Origin: Desulfurobacteriaceae bacterium
Lineage (GTDB): Bacteria > Aquificota > Aquificia > Desulfurobacteriales > Desulfurobacteriaceae
Assembly: GCA_027063785.1 (NCBI GenBank)
Contig: JAMORC010000009.1
Coordinates: forward strand, 1-47,339
Reading direction: 5' to 3'
Length of the DNA: 47,339 nucleotides
Part shown: positions 33,201-42,145 of the stretch, piece after piece
Position numbering within the stretch: the stretch's first letter is position 1
How the letters are laid out: each line of letters opens with the position of its first letter
Made by a program: the position numbers and the translations under genes
Notes under the pieces: generated by a model
What the model saw: only the letters and a program-made list of their open reading frames with translations
The model's database searches: none
Told to the model about the DNA's origin: nothing

Positions 33201-34099
33201 CGTTATACGTTGCCCTGACCTTTGCCGTTGCAGTTTTATTCCTCTTTTACAGGCTTCCCGAAGGAGGAAGGGAGACCATTATCATCCTCAGGGGAGAAGA
33301 GTTCCTTGTTTCCTTTTCTGCCGGAGCCGTCCTTTCACTTGCAGGAGCCGCATTTCAAAGCTCGCTGAGAAATCCACTGGCAGAACCTTACCTGCTGGGA
33401 GTATCCGCCGGTAGCGGTCTGGGGGCAGTCATAGGAATCCTTCTCGGTTATCCTCCACAGGCAGGAGCACTTTTAGGAGGGATATCTGCCGTCGGGGCAC
33501 TGCTCCTTGTTTCGAGAATTTTTTACTCTCCGCTTTCCGTCCTTCTTTTCGGCGTCGGCCTTACCGCCTTCCTCTCCTCCCTCATCCTCTTTGCCTACTC
33601 GATGACCGATGCCTGGACGCTTCAAGACGCCCTTTACTTTACCCTTGGCTTCATTCAGCCACTTCCCTTTCCCGAAGGAGCTTTCCTTCTTTTTACCTCG
33701 CTCTCCCTCTTCTTTTTCCTGCTGAAAAAGGGCAGAATTCTCGACCTCCTTTCCCTCGGCGATGAAAACGCCTTCTTCTCCGGCATCGATCCCAAGAAGG
33801 AAAGAAAACAGGTGCTCATTTTCACTTCCCTGGCAGTAGCCCTGATAACGGCGGAAGTGGGAATTATCGGATTCGTAGGGCTCGTAGTTCCTCACATCGT
33901 AAGGTTTTCCGGCTTCAGACTTTCAGAAAAACTACTGCCTCTTTCTTTCCTGTTCGGCGGCAATCTCCTCGTCACATCTCAGCTCCTTGCCAAGAACCTG
34001 GTATACCCCACAGTCTTGCCCGCCGGGGTCGTCACTACGCTCATCTGCGTTCCTTTATTCCTGCTGATACTCTGGAGGTATTCGGTTGTTAGAAGTTAA
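33188..34099 (+). CDS. btuC: B12 ABC transporter permease
   Basis: A protein of about 303 residues with many transmembrane helices, of the FecCD/BtuC family. It shows SLAGAAFQSSLRNPLAEPYLLGVSAG-type sequence (split here as LAGAAFQSSLRNPLAEPYLL then GVSAGSGLGAV), the coupling-helix region GIDPKKERKQ and the family motif VGIIGFVGLVVPHIVRF. It forms the membrane channel for cobalamin. Start TTG 33188 overlaps the 3' end of btuF by 13 bases. Confidence 0.94.
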   Translation: MFRIALYVALTFAVAVLFLFYRLPEGGRETIIILRGEEFLVSFSAGAVLSLAGAAFQSSLRNPLAEPYLLGVSAGSGLGAVIGILLGYPPQAGALLGGISAVGALLLVSRIFYSPLSVLLFGVGLTAFLSSLILFAYSMTDAWTLQDALYFTLGFIQPLPFPEGAFLLFTSLSLFFFLLKKGRILDLLSLGDENAFFSGIDPKKERKQVLIFTSLAVALITAEVGIIGFVGLVVPHIVRFSGFRLSEKLLPLSFLFGGNLLVTSQLLAKNLVYPTVLPAGVVTTLICVPLFLLILWRYSVVRS

Positions 34100-34778
34100 C
34101 GTTCTCTCATACTCCGAAATCCTGAAGGATATCTCCTTCTCGGCGAAAAGGGGAGACGTCGTCGGACTTCTGGGGAAGAACGGAGCCGGGAAGACAACTC
34201 TCCTCAGAGTTACAGGAGGATTCCTCGATTTTGAAGGTTACGTGAAGATAGGAGGAAAGGATATAAAAGAACTCCCTCCCGAAGAGCGGGTCAAGGCCGT
34301 CAACTACCTGCCTCAGAACTTTGAAATTCCCTTTCCCCTGACTGTTGAGGAGCTTCTCAGGGTGACCGTTCCCGGCTACAGCGGAATCAAAAAGGACAAG
34401 CTCGGAGTTGGGAAGCTCCTTACCCGCTTCTTTCACACCTTAAGCGGAGGCGAAAGAATTAAAGTCCTGATAAAGAGACTTCTCCTCATTGATCCCGAAA
34501 TCTACCTGCTGGACGAGCCTTCTGCCTATCTAGATCCCGACCTGACTGCCGTTCTCGAAGATGTTGTGGCAGAGCTAAAGCAAAGAAGGAAGATAGTGAT
34601 CCTTACATCCCACGACCTTCCCTTTCTCCTGAGAAACTGCAACCTGCTCCTGGGACTTAAGAACGGCAGAATGGTCTTTTTCGGAAGAAGGGACGATGTA
34701 GTGGGAAGGATCAAAGAGCTTTTTGAAACAGAACTGAAGGTTGAAAGGATAAACGGAGAATTCTTAATAAGGAGGTGA
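34086..34778 (+). CDS. btuD: B12 ABC transporter ATPase
   Basis: A 230-residue ABC ATPase with Walker A GLLGKNGAGKTTLL, Q-loop YLPQNF, signature TLSGGERIKV, Walker B IYLLDEPSAYLDP and the H-loop LTSHD. The order directly after a BtuC-type permease identifies it as the energising subunit. Start TTG 34086 overlaps btuC by 14 bases. A strong AAGGAGGTG near its stop serves the following btuB. Confidence 0.94.
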   Translation: MLEVNVLSYSEILKDISFSAKRGDVVGLLGKNGAGKTTLLRVTGGFLDFEGYVKIGGKDIKELPPEERVKAVNYLPQNFEIPFPLTVEELLRVTVPGYSGIKKDKLGVGKLLTRFFHTLSGGERIKVLIKRLLLIDPEIYLLDEPSAYLDPDLTAVLEDVVAELKQRRKIVILTSHDLPFLLRNCNLLLGLKNGRMVFFGRRDDVVGRIKELFETELKVERINGEFLIRR

Positions 34779-34781
34779 TTT

Positions 34782-36635
34782 ATGAGGAGGACTCTGCTTC
34801 TTCTCAGCCTGGCTCTCCTTTCGGTCTCGCCGGCATTTCCGGAAGAAAACACCGTTACTGTAACGGCAACGAGGGTTGAAGTCCCGGTTGACGCCGTCGG
34901 TGACGACGTGGAAGTTATAACGAAAGAGGAAATAGAAGAAAAGGGATTCACGTCGATAGCCGACGTTTTAAGAGAAATTGCCGGAGTGCACATCTCAAAC
35001 CTCGGCGGTCCCGGAAAGCAAACGAGCGTTTTCCTCCAGGGTCTTGATCCAAAATACATTCTTGTCCTTGTAGACGGAATTCCTGTAAACGATCCTTCAA
35101 GCCCCAGCAACGCTGCAAACTTTGAATGGCTCGATCTTTCCAACGTAGAAAGGATTGAAGTCCTCAAAGGTTCACAAAGCTCTCTATACGGCTCCGAAGC
35201 TATCGGCGGAGTAATAAACATAATCACGAAAGAACCGAGAAAGAACTACCTAAGGGCAAACTTTGAAACCGGTAAGTATTCAACCTTCAAAGAAAATCTT
35301 TCCGGAGCAACCGTTACAAAAAACGGTTACGTCGGATTTTCGGTGGAAAATTTTAAAACGCTGGGCTTCAGCGCAACCAACGAAAAATCGGGTAGCTGGA
35401 CGTATAACCCCGACCATGACCCCTTCCACTATACAACGGGACAGGTATTTTTTGGCTACAGACCTTCGGAAAGGTTTAAGCTGAAAGGAACAACATTGGT
35501 TAAAGAAGGATACGTTAACTACGATTCCGGAAATAACCCCGCCAGGACTAACTACAGCAGGCTCTTCAACAGCCTAAGCGCGGAGCTGGCAGCCACGGAA
35601 TCCCTCCTTTTGGAGTTCAAGTTAGGAAACAACAGGGAAAGGAGAGAGGACATTAACTCCTACCCCTACTTTGAGGGGGTAACCCGCTACGTTTCTGCCT
35701 CATCAACCTATTTCCTGTACGGAAATTCCTTCCTGAAAGGAGGAGCAAGCTATCGTTACGAGATTGCCAGATCAAACTCTTACCCCTCTGTGGACAACAA
35801 AAGGACCTACATTAAGTCCGTTTTCCTCGAAGGTCACACCGAAATCGCAGGAACTGCTTTGACTGCAGTAGTCAGGGAAGACAAGCATCAAACTTTCGGT
35901 TCCCGGACAACTTACAAGTTCAGTGCAGCCCATAGGATCAGAGCAACAGGTACAGTCCTTAAAGCCCAATACGGAACGGGATTTAAAGCTCCCACGGTAA
36001 CTCAACTCTACGGTTACTACTCCTCATCCTGGGGAACTCTTAAAGGAAATCCTGATCTCGATCCGGAAAAGTCAGAGGGCTGGACTCTGGGCTTATCCCA
36101 AGAGCTTCTCGGGAAAGGATCATTCTCCGTAAACTACTTCAAAAACCGCATCTGGAACGTCATAAACACAGTTTTCAAGGGAACCTACCAAACTTATGAA
36201 AACGCGGACAGAGTCGTTACCGAAGGAGCGGAATTAAAGCTGAACATCAGCCTGACGGAAAACCTCTCTTTATTCGGAAGTTATACCCACCTGAGAGCTA
36301 AAGAAAAGAAAAATGGGAACTGGAAAGAACTGGAAAGGAGACCCAAAGAATCTTACACAGCCGGATTGAGGCTCAAGACAGGAAAGTTCTCGTTTACCAC
36401 TTGGTTTGACCACTACGGAAGAAGGAAGGATACAGACTGGAGCACAGGAACAACAAGGAAAGTTACGATTGACGGCTTTACGACCTTCAACTGTTACGCC
36501 TCCTACAAGCTGAACAACAGGGTCAAGCTCTACGCAAAGGGAGTTAACCTCACCGACAAGAAATACGAGCTGGCTTACGGCTACAACACTATGGGAAGGG
36601 CCTTATTCCTCGGGGCTACCGTTTCGTTTAAGTAA
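34782..36635 (+). CDS. btuB: TonB-dependent B12 outer-membrane receptor
   Basis: A 617-residue protein. A signal peptide (LLLLSLALLSVSPAFPEE) leads into a TonB-box-like ENTVTVTATRVEVPV. The plug domain has VITKEEIEEKGFTSIADVL, ILVLVDGIPVND and VERIEVLKGSQSSLYGSEA. A 22-strand barrel ends in the aromatic ALFLGATVSFK. Such receptors import ligands across the outer membrane using TonB energy, and its position under the cobalamin riboswitch with btuFCD points to B12. It also shows that the organism has an outer membrane. TonB/ExbBD are not in the window. Confidence 0.94.
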   Translation: MRRTLLLLSLALLSVSPAFPEENTVTVTATRVEVPVDAVGDDVEVITKEEIEEKGFTSIADVLREIAGVHISNLGGPGKQTSVFLQGLDPKYILVLVDGIPVNDPSSPSNAANFEWLDLSNVERIEVLKGSQSSLYGSEAIGGVINIITKEPRKNYLRANFETGKYSTFKENLSGATVTKNGYVGFSVENFKTLGFSATNEKSGSWTYNPDHDPFHYTTGQVFFGYRPSERFKLKGTTLVKEGYVNYDSGNNPARTNYSRLFNSLSAELAATESLLLEFKLGNNRERREDINSYPYFEGVTRYVSASSTYFLYGNSFLKGGASYRYEIARSNSYPSVDNKRTYIKSVFLEGHTEIAGTALTAVVREDKHQTFGSRTTYKFSAAHRIRATGTVLKAQYGTGFKAPTVTQLYGYYSSSWGTLKGNPDLDPEKSEGWTLGLSQELLGKGSFSVNYFKNRIWNVINTVFKGTYQTYENADRVVTEGAELKLNISLTENLSLFGSYTHLRAKEKKNGNWKELERRPKESYTAGLRLKTGKFSFTTWFDHYGRRKDTDWSTGTTRKVTIDGFTTFNCYASYKLNNRVKLYAKGVNLTDKKYELAYGYNTMGRALFLGATVSFK

Positions 36636-36636
36636 C

Positions 36637-36656
36637 GGGAAGGGAAAGCCCTTCCC
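36637..36656. terminator. Bidirectional hairpin between btuB and Csd4-like gene
   Basis: GGGAAGGG-AAAG-CCCTTCCC, a perfect 8-bp stem with a 4-nt loop, sits at the point where the btuB operon and the minus-strand cell-wall genes converge and touches the stop codon of the latter. No long T-run flanks it on either strand. Confidence 0.6.
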
Positions 36657-37744
36657 TATCCAACTACAATTCTTATCCTAAAAAGCTTCCTGAAATCCTC
36701 TCTAACCTCAAGGGCTATTCTTCTTTTTATCGAAAACTTCCTCAGGTTCATGTTAACATCCGGGGATATAACGTTAACGCCGTCTCCGCCGCTGAACTTG
36801 AGAAGCTCCACTCTGCTTCCCGGAGGAAGCTTGAAGGTTTTTGAGAAAGATACCGTTAACATCCTGCCGTTTACTGATAACTCTGCACTGTAAAGCTTTT
36901 TCGGCATCAGAAAAGAGGATATGTTCTCAATCAGGTAGTCGAAATCCGGCTCAATCTCAACGTTGTAAACCTTGAAAAACTCTTTCAGAAGCAAAAGGTG
37001 AAACCGAACCTTCGATTCAAGGTTCGGCAACTGTTTTGAAACCTCAAGGCAAATTGCAGGAACGCCGCACTCCGTCAGGGAGTAGTAGGTAAGTGACTTC
37101 CTCTGTTCCGGATGTCTGGTATTATGTTCAAAGGTTTTCGTATTAAAAACCGGAAATCTCCACTTTCTATTCTTGATTTTCCTGTTAACCTCCCCTGCAA
37201 CTTTCCTCGCCAGATTTCCGAGCCGGAAATTCTTATAGCGCTCAGAATCGATTACAAGGCACTGCCCCCAGGCTTTCGGATTCACAGAGTGAAAACCGAA
37301 ACCGTCGTGCAGGGTGAGAAGCAATTGAGGTTTTGTTTCCCGAATCAACTCTTTCAACGCTTCAACGTAAGGATAGTCGGGATCTCTCTTTGAAATCCGC
37401 CTGAACTTCCTGTTCATATCCCCGTTGTAGCCTCTCACATTTGCGAGGATGGAAAGGAAGTTGGCTCTGGGAGCTATTATGAGTTCCCCCCGCTTAACTT
37501 TCACACTTCTGAGGATTTCTGCAGCCTTGTATGCCCCCGGTTCGTTCCCGTGAATTCCCCCCACTATGAGGATTCTTCCTCCCTTTTTATCCCCCCGCAT
37601 ATAGCTTTTCTGAAAGGGAATAGGGGGAAGAACTACCTCAACGGAAGAACTTTTTGCCAGAGCATCATCCCGACTTAAAAACGGTAGCGTCAAAGCACCT
37701 TTTAAAAAAGCTCCTATAAATTCTCTTCTCCCAATATTTTCCAT
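36656..37744 (-). CDS. Zinc carboxypeptidase, Csd4/Pgp1-like (M14/M99)
   Basis: A 362-residue protein. The N-terminus GRREFIGAFLKGALTLPFLS has a twin-Arg-type export signal. The metallopeptidase core shows RILIVGGIHGNEPGAYKAAE (His/Glu zinc ligands), then RGYNGDMNRKF (substrate Arg/Asn region) and LLTLHDGFGFH with a third ligand His, and CLEVSKQLPNLESK near the catalytic Glu. A beta-rich C-terminal region follows. This matches the Csd4 (H. pylori) and Pgp1 (C. jejuni) family, which trims peptidoglycan tripeptides to dipeptides and sets helical cell shape. It overlaps the upstream L,D-transpeptidase-fold gene by 31 bases, strengthening the wall-remodelling call. Confidence 0.75.
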   Translation of the reverse strand: MENIGRREFIGAFLKGALTLPFLSRDDALAKSSSVEVVLPPIPFQKSYMRGDKKGGRILIVGGIHGNEPGAYKAAEILRSVKVKRGELIIAPRANFLSILANVRGYNGDMNRKFRRISKRDPDYPYVEALKELIRETKPQLLLTLHDGFGFHSVNPKAWGQCLVIDSERYKNFRLGNLARKVAGEVNRKIKNRKWRFPVFNTKTFEHNTRHPEQRKSLTYYSLTECGVPAICLEVSKQLPNLESKVRFHLLLLKEFFKVYNVEIEPDFDYLIENISSFLMPKKLYSAELSVNGRMLTVSFSKTFKLPPGSRVELLKFSGGDGVNVISPDVNMNLRKFSIKRRIALEVREDFRKLFRIRIVVG

Positions 37745-38781
37745 TCTCCGTCCTCTTTGATTACGTAGAGAACCTTGTTCGTTATTGATCTATAGTTGTT
37801 AGAGCGGTAGTCAAGCTTCATTCTTACGACATAGAGATTTCCAAAGGAGAGTATCCTGCCGTCCTTGGTTACTACAAGGTCTGAAAGTCTTATCCTTATC
37901 CATCTCTTTCTTCCGGTTATCTTCTTCTTATACTTGACCCAGTCCTCGTATCCTCCCTTTTTCCAGACAAAGGACTTTGAGTAACAGTTGAGATAGGCAC
38001 TTATATCTTTCGGAGTGTTCTCCCATGCTCTTTTCCAGCGCAGGACAAAGTTAAGCAATGACTTTTTTTCTTCTAAAAAGTCCTCTTTCCGCGAGTAAGA
38101 GAGGCTTGAAACTATAACGACAGGTGTCCTCTTGGGAACTATCAGTTTTTTCAGCTCTTTCAAATACTCGTTTTTCAATACTATACATCCGTTTGTGCTG
38201 TGCGGCGGCCTGTCCGGATTATCAGTTCCGTGTATCCATATGCCGTGACCGTTCCTCTTTAGAATGGTTTTGTCAAGCAGGTTGGGGTAATTAAGGGGGA
38301 AAGCTCCTACACCGTACAGCTTGGGTAAATTTCCTTTCCAGTAAAGAGGGAAGTAAATCCCCTCCGGCGTCCTCAAGTCCCCTTCCTCGAGCTTATCCCC
38401 CGGCCTTTTTCCCGTTATGCAGGAAAACCATCTGATAACCTTTGGGAAACCTCTATCCATTCCGATTACGTATAAAACTTCATTTGTCTTGTCAACTACA
38501 ACGGCCTTCAAGTCGGGTGGAAGCTCCAGCACGTTAGAGATTACTTTCAGCGAGTAAATTTTCTTCAGAAGCTCGGCAGCTTTTTCGTCCTTTCCCGCAA
38601 AGCTCAAAAGGAGAACTTCCAGCTTCAGCCTGTCCTCCTCCGGAAGCTCTTCAATTGCCCGCTCTATCTCTTGAGGCTTGAGGCTGTCCAGCTCCTCTAC
38701 CAGCTCTTTCAGAGTCAGGGCTTTAGAGGAAACAGAGAAAATGAAAAACAAGGAAAGAAAGAGAAAAAAGAATCTGCGCAT
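37714..38781 (-). CDS. YkuD-domain protein, Csd6/Pgp2-like
   Basis: A 355-residue protein with signal peptide RRFFFLFLSLFFIFSVSSKA, a helical N-terminal region, a YkuD catalytic domain (AVVVDKTNEVLYVIGMDRG ... GIWIHGTDNPDRPPHSTNGC, with the conserved His and the S-x-G-C active site) and a C-terminal domain (RAWENTPKDISAYLNCYSKS ... LYVIKEDGEWKILGEENL) with the NTF2-like pattern. The YkuD plus NTF2 order is that of Csd6 in H. pylori and Pgp2 in C. jejuni, which act as L,D-carboxypeptidases on peptidoglycan tetrapeptides. The product would be the tripeptide substrate of the Csd4-like enzyme encoded next. The shape role is inferred. Confidence 0.8.
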   Translation of the reverse strand: MRRFFFLFLSLFFIFSVSSKALTLKELVEELDSLKPQEIERAIEELPEEDRLKLEVLLLSFAGKDEKAAELLKKIYSLKVISNVLELPPDLKAVVVDKTNEVLYVIGMDRGFPKVIRWFSCITGKRPGDKLEEGDLRTPEGIYFPLYWKGNLPKLYGVGAFPLNYPNLLDKTILKRNGHGIWIHGTDNPDRPPHSTNGCIVLKNEYLKELKKLIVPKRTPVVIVSSLSYSRKEDFLEEKKSLLNFVLRWKRAWENTPKDISAYLNCYSKSFVWKKGGYEDWVKYKKKITGRKRWIRIRLSDLVVTKDGRILSFGNLYVVRMKLDYRSNNYRSITNKVLYVIKEDGEWKILGEENL

Positions 38782-38847
38782 CGGGCCTCTCCTTTCGGAG
38801 TTTGGCCTATTTTAACCGATTATGGAACCTTTTAAGGGTAAAGGAGC

Positions 38848-39372
38848 TTACCCCAGCAGGTCGGTTATCTGATTTACCAGCTCCTCAACGTCTTCTTTCT
38901 TAACTTCTTTCCTTGTTGCAAAGTCTTCTATCCTGCTCGAAAGCCAGAAAAGGTACTGAGCCTCTTTAAAGTTTTCCTTTACCTTACCCCTCATCACGGG
39001 CCTAAAGTAGCCGATGGGCCTTGACCAGAGAGTAACGTCATCAGAACCGCACTTTTCACACACAGTCTTCCTTCCCACCATTTTGTGGCCGCACGAGTTG
39101 CAGGTTGTGAGAAACGGAGTCTTCGTCAGGTACTGAATGGGAAAGTTCCTTATTATGTTGAATATCAGCTTTTCCTGCTCTTCCGGTTTCATCTCCTCTG
39201 CTGTAAAGAGGTGCATAATACTTCCGCCGGTAGCGTAGGATTGGAAGTGAGCGTTAACGTCAATCTGCTTTAAAAGATCCCCTTCCTGGAAGGGAGCCTG
39301 AAATCCCGAAGTGAGGAAAACCCTTCCCGTTGCAGGATCGCCGTTAACATACATCCTGGGCTTCATGCTCAT
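38848..39372 (-). CDS. nrdD: Anaerobic RNR glycyl-radical/zinc domain as separate gene
   Basis: About 174 residues equal to the C-terminal part of class III ribonucleotide reductase. It has a zinc site CNSCGHKMVGRKTVCEKCGS (C-x2-C-x11-C-x2-C) and the glycyl-radical loop SRPIGYFRPV, with the radical on the Gly. It also carries GGSIMHLFTAEE and PFLTTC, expected just before the zinc site. ATG 39372 (MSMKPRMYVNGDP) has GGAGGTGG upstream and overlaps the catalytic part by 29 bases in a different frame. The two polypeptides must assemble, because the radical Gly is needed next to the active-site Cys, unless a frameshift joins them. Most NrdD proteins are one chain. Confidence 0.88.
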   Translation of the reverse strand: MSMKPRMYVNGDPATGRVFLTSGFQAPFQEGDLLKQIDVNAHFQSYATGGSIMHLFTAEEMKPEEQEKLIFNIIRNFPIQYLTKTPFLTTCNSCGHKMVGRKTVCEKCGSDDVTLWSRPIGYFRPVMRGKVKENFKEAQYLFWLSSRIEDFATRKEVKKEDVEELVNQITDLLG

Positions 39373-42145
39373 CTTCCACCTCCACTCTTTCAAACAGTTC
39401 CTCTCCGAACTTTGTAATCGCTTCCTTTATGAACAAATTAAGGAACGGGTCTTTTGAAATGTCCGGCTTCCTCTCGCCGTTAAGGACTTCTGCCACTGCC
39501 TTTGCAAAAGAAAGATCCTTTTCCGCCATCCTGCAGGCTGCGTTTTCACTCGGAGCGTACTCCAAGGAGTAAAGAACTCTGTCCCTTTCCATGAACTCCT
39601 GAAGCTTTGTATAAAGGTACTGAGCTATCTTGTGGGCATACTCCTTGGCATCTTCGTTAAAAAGCCCTCCTTTAAATCCCGCATTAATCATTCCCTCGTG
39701 AACTCCCACTACAGAAAAGATGTTAAACAGTGAACGGTCATCCTTCTGATAAAAGGACAGGTACGGGAATAGGTCGTTCCAGTGCTTTCTGAGCCATTCC
39801 CTCTTCCTCTGCAAGGCCTTGGCACCGACCTCCATCGTGTAGTCAATCATTCTCTTTAAGAAATCAAAATCATCCTTCGCAAGGAACAGGAGCCTGTTCA
39901 TGTTAATTGCGTAAACTCCGATTCCACCGACCCCGCTTCCCGAATGAAACGGGTTTGAGCCGGTAACGGCTTCTACCTGAGAAATGTTAAACAACATCCG
40001 GCAGTTAAAACTGACAATTCCGTTGGCGAGGATAAAGGTCTCGTTATCTTCGACTTCTATATCAAGGAACGTTTTAGGCTCTTCTAAGACCTTTTCTTCA
40101 ACGGACTCAACCTTGACAATTTCAACGTCCCAGCTCTCGTAATCCTCAAGCTCTATGCTTGTCAGTCCGTACTTCTTAACAAAGTCCCAAGAAACCGTTG
40201 GGGTTTTTATGTAGCTCCTGTGGCCGGAGGCAGTAACTACAGCCTTTTCTTTAATAAGAGTAGTTGGAACAAGAGAGTAGCAGGAGGATTTAGTGGGCTT
40301 TGAAATCTTTAGTGTCTGAGAATCTTTTCTTATCCTTAGAGTGTGCCTGATTCCGTGAACCCAGAGGAGAGAAGAGAGATCTTTTATTAGAGGTTCATCG
40401 TTTATGTGAATTTCAATATGGTCTCCCCTCCTATAACCGTCCCCGTCAATGAATCCGTTTAAGAAAGCCTCTACGACAGACTTTGGAGACCTGCTTAAAG
40501 CAGGAGGTAACTTGCCGTACTTAACGATTCCGTTTTTAAAGAGAAACTCCGCTAGGCGTCTTCCGTATATCCAGAGTTGAACGGAACTTTCCTTCCCATT
40601 CCACTTTTTAACATAAAACTTCGCTGAAGAAATGAGGTCACCAAAGTATTGAAGGGCTATTTCTCTCGCCCTTTCAAGCTTTTCCCTTTCCCTTATGTTG
40701 GCCGTAAGGACAATGCCGTTAAACTTCTCCTTGTTGTAGTGGTCTTTTACAAAACAGCCTTCAGCATAGAAATATCCAAAGAACCATGCAAGTTCTTCAC
40801 TCAGTTCAGTTCCATCAGATAGCTTGGCATAAGAGTCAGCTTCAAACAATGGCTTTTTTATGGTAAGTCCAAAATCTCCGGGTCTAACTTCACAGGCAGG
40901 TTTCCACGTGATTCTGTTCTCCTCGGAAGAGAACACTGCTACCCTGTGGGTTGGGTCGCAGACAATCTCAAAGCCGTTCCGGAACTTGATTTTTACCTCC
41001 CTCTTTGAGCGAACCTCTAAGAGTTTGGTTACCCTCTTCTTCTCCAGCCTACCTGTTTTCGGGTTCAGGGAAGGAACAGAAATACCTTCTACCTCCCACC
41101 ACTTTTCAGAGCTTCCCCCAGCAATAATCCTCTTCGAAAACCTTTCCTTAATTTCCTGTAAGGTTATCCATTCCGGGTGTTTCTTCCCTTCGGTATAAAC
41201 AAACAGCTCCGTTTCCGGAACAAGACAGCAGTTGGAGTAAATCATTCCCTCATCAAAGGGCTTTATGTAGGGATTTTTCTCCTTGTACTTAGACGGTTTC
41301 GTAAACGGCTCCCTCAAGTAGTTCTGGACGTAGAAACCGCCGAAATACTCGCTCTCCTTGAGCAATAACTTCCAAGCCGGGTTGTTCCTGTCAAAATCCT
41401 CGGTGATGTTAACCGTTATCAGGGGAAATGTAAAAGGATTCCCGTCTGCGTCACCCCTCCTCATTGCCTTTATAAAAGCAGTGTTAATCCTGTCGAAGTA
41501 GTGAGAAGGAATTTGATTGTAAGTGATATCGAGAAGCTGACCTGCGTAAACTACCGGTTCGTACTTTAACCTGCTGTTGGGCTTCCCGAAGTCAAGGGTA
41601 ATGTTCGAAAAGGGAGAATTCCCGCTCCTGAAGGGAAGGTTGATGTTGTAGAGGAACTCCTGCCACAAGTTTTCCAGATCATAGTCGGAATAGCTCTTCT
41701 TACCCTCCTTTTCCAAGTAGTAGAGGTAACCGGCGGCTACCGTTGAAAGGTCGTTAAGGGAAGTTGCTCCCGAAACCTCCTGAGCTATAAGGCAAATCAG
41801 GTTTGCACACTGCATAAATAGGGTTTCAAGCCTTTTCGGAGGAGCGGCTTTCCTCTCGTTCTTAGCGTTGCTCTGAAGGCCATGAAATGCAATGTCTTTA
41901 GCGGACAAACCAATACAATACGCACTTAAGCGATACGTTTGATGGTGGTAAGCCCAACCCTCCTCGTGGTGGGTTCTTACCGGAAGTCCCTTGTATATCT
42001 CATCAAATAGGTAGTCCTTCATAACTTCGCCGACAACAACGTGCTCAAGGACGGGAATACCCCTTACGAAATTGGCGTTGTTGCGGGAGATATCGTCATT
42101 TTCTATGAAAAGGTCTATGAGCTTGAAGTACTTGTTTCCTTTCAT
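39344..42145 (-). CDS. nrdD: Anaerobic ribonucleoside-triphosphate reductase with intein
   Basis: A 933-codon frame: N-extein of 306 residues, a 408-residue intein and a C-extein of 219 residues. The exteins match the catalytic barrel of class III RNR (VRTHHEEGWAYHHQ, SDYDLENLWQEFLYNINLPF, FPLITVNITEDF, GMIYSNC joined to CRMLFN, VVGVHEGMINAGF, EYAPSENAACRMAEKD). No ATP-cone is present at the N-terminus. The chain stops before the zinc and glycyl-radical region, which is in the next gene. It reduces NTPs to dNTPs without oxygen, using a radical generated by NrdG, encoded immediately upstream. ATG 42145 overlaps the nrdG stop (TGATG). Confidence 0.93.
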   Translation of the reverse strand: MKGNKYFKLIDLFIENDDISRNNANFVRGIPVLEHVVVGEVMKDYLFDEIYKGLPVRTHHEEGWAYHHQTYRLSAYCIGLSAKDIAFHGLQSNAKNERKAAPPKRLETLFMQCANLICLIAQEVSGATSLNDLSTVAAGYLYYLEKEGKKSYSDYDLENLWQEFLYNINLPFRSGNSPFSNITLDFGKPNSRLKYEPVVYAGQLLDITYNQIPSHYFDRINTAFIKAMRRGDADGNPFTFPLITVNITEDFDRNNPAWKLLLKESEYFGGFYVQNYLREPFTKPSKYKEKNPYIKPFDEGMIYSNCCLVPETELFVYTEGKKHPEWITLQEIKERFSKRIIAGGSSEKWWEVEGISVPSLNPKTGRLEKKRVTKLLEVRSKREVKIKFRNGFEIVCDPTHRVAVFSSEENRITWKPACEVRPGDFGLTIKKPLFEADSYAKLSDGTELSEELAWFFGYFYAEGCFVKDHYNKEKFNGIVLTANIREREKLERAREIALQYFGDLISSAKFYVKKWNGKESSVQLWIYGRRLAEFLFKNGIVKYGKLPPALSRSPKSVVEAFLNGFIDGDGYRRGDHIEIHINDEPLIKDLSSLLWVHGIRHTLRIRKDSQTLKISKPTKSSCYSLVPTTLIKEKAVVTASGHRSYIKTPTVSWDFVKKYGLTSIELEDYESWDVEIVKVESVEEKVLEEPKTFLDIEVEDNETFILANGIVSFNCRMLFNISQVEAVTGSNPFHSGSGVGGIGVYAINMNRLLFLAKDDFDFLKRMIDYTMEVGAKALQRKREWLRKHWNDLFPYLSFYQKDDRSLFNIFSVVGVHEGMINAGFKGGLFNEDAKEYAHKIAQYLYTKLQEFMERDRVLYSLEYAPSENAACRMAEKDLSFAKAVAEVLNGERKPDISKDPFLNLFIKEAITKFGEELFERVEVEDEHEAQDVC
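40004..41227 (-). mobile_element. LAGLIDADG intein in NrdD
   Basis: A 408-residue in-frame insertion between the two Cys of the extein motif SNC/CRM. It starts with Cys (CLVPETELFVYTEG, block A), and block B is CDPTHRVAVF with the TxxH motif. Two LAGLIDADG-type helices are LAWFFGYFYAEGCF and VEAFLNGFIDGDGYR, and block F is FLDIEVEDNETFILANGI. It ends SFN followed by Cys+1 of the extein. The terminal Asn and both junction Cys are present, but the usual penultimate His is Phe, and the block F His is Glu. Splicing would restore SNCCRMLFN at the active-site loop. The homing endonuclease looks intact. Confidence 0.93.
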
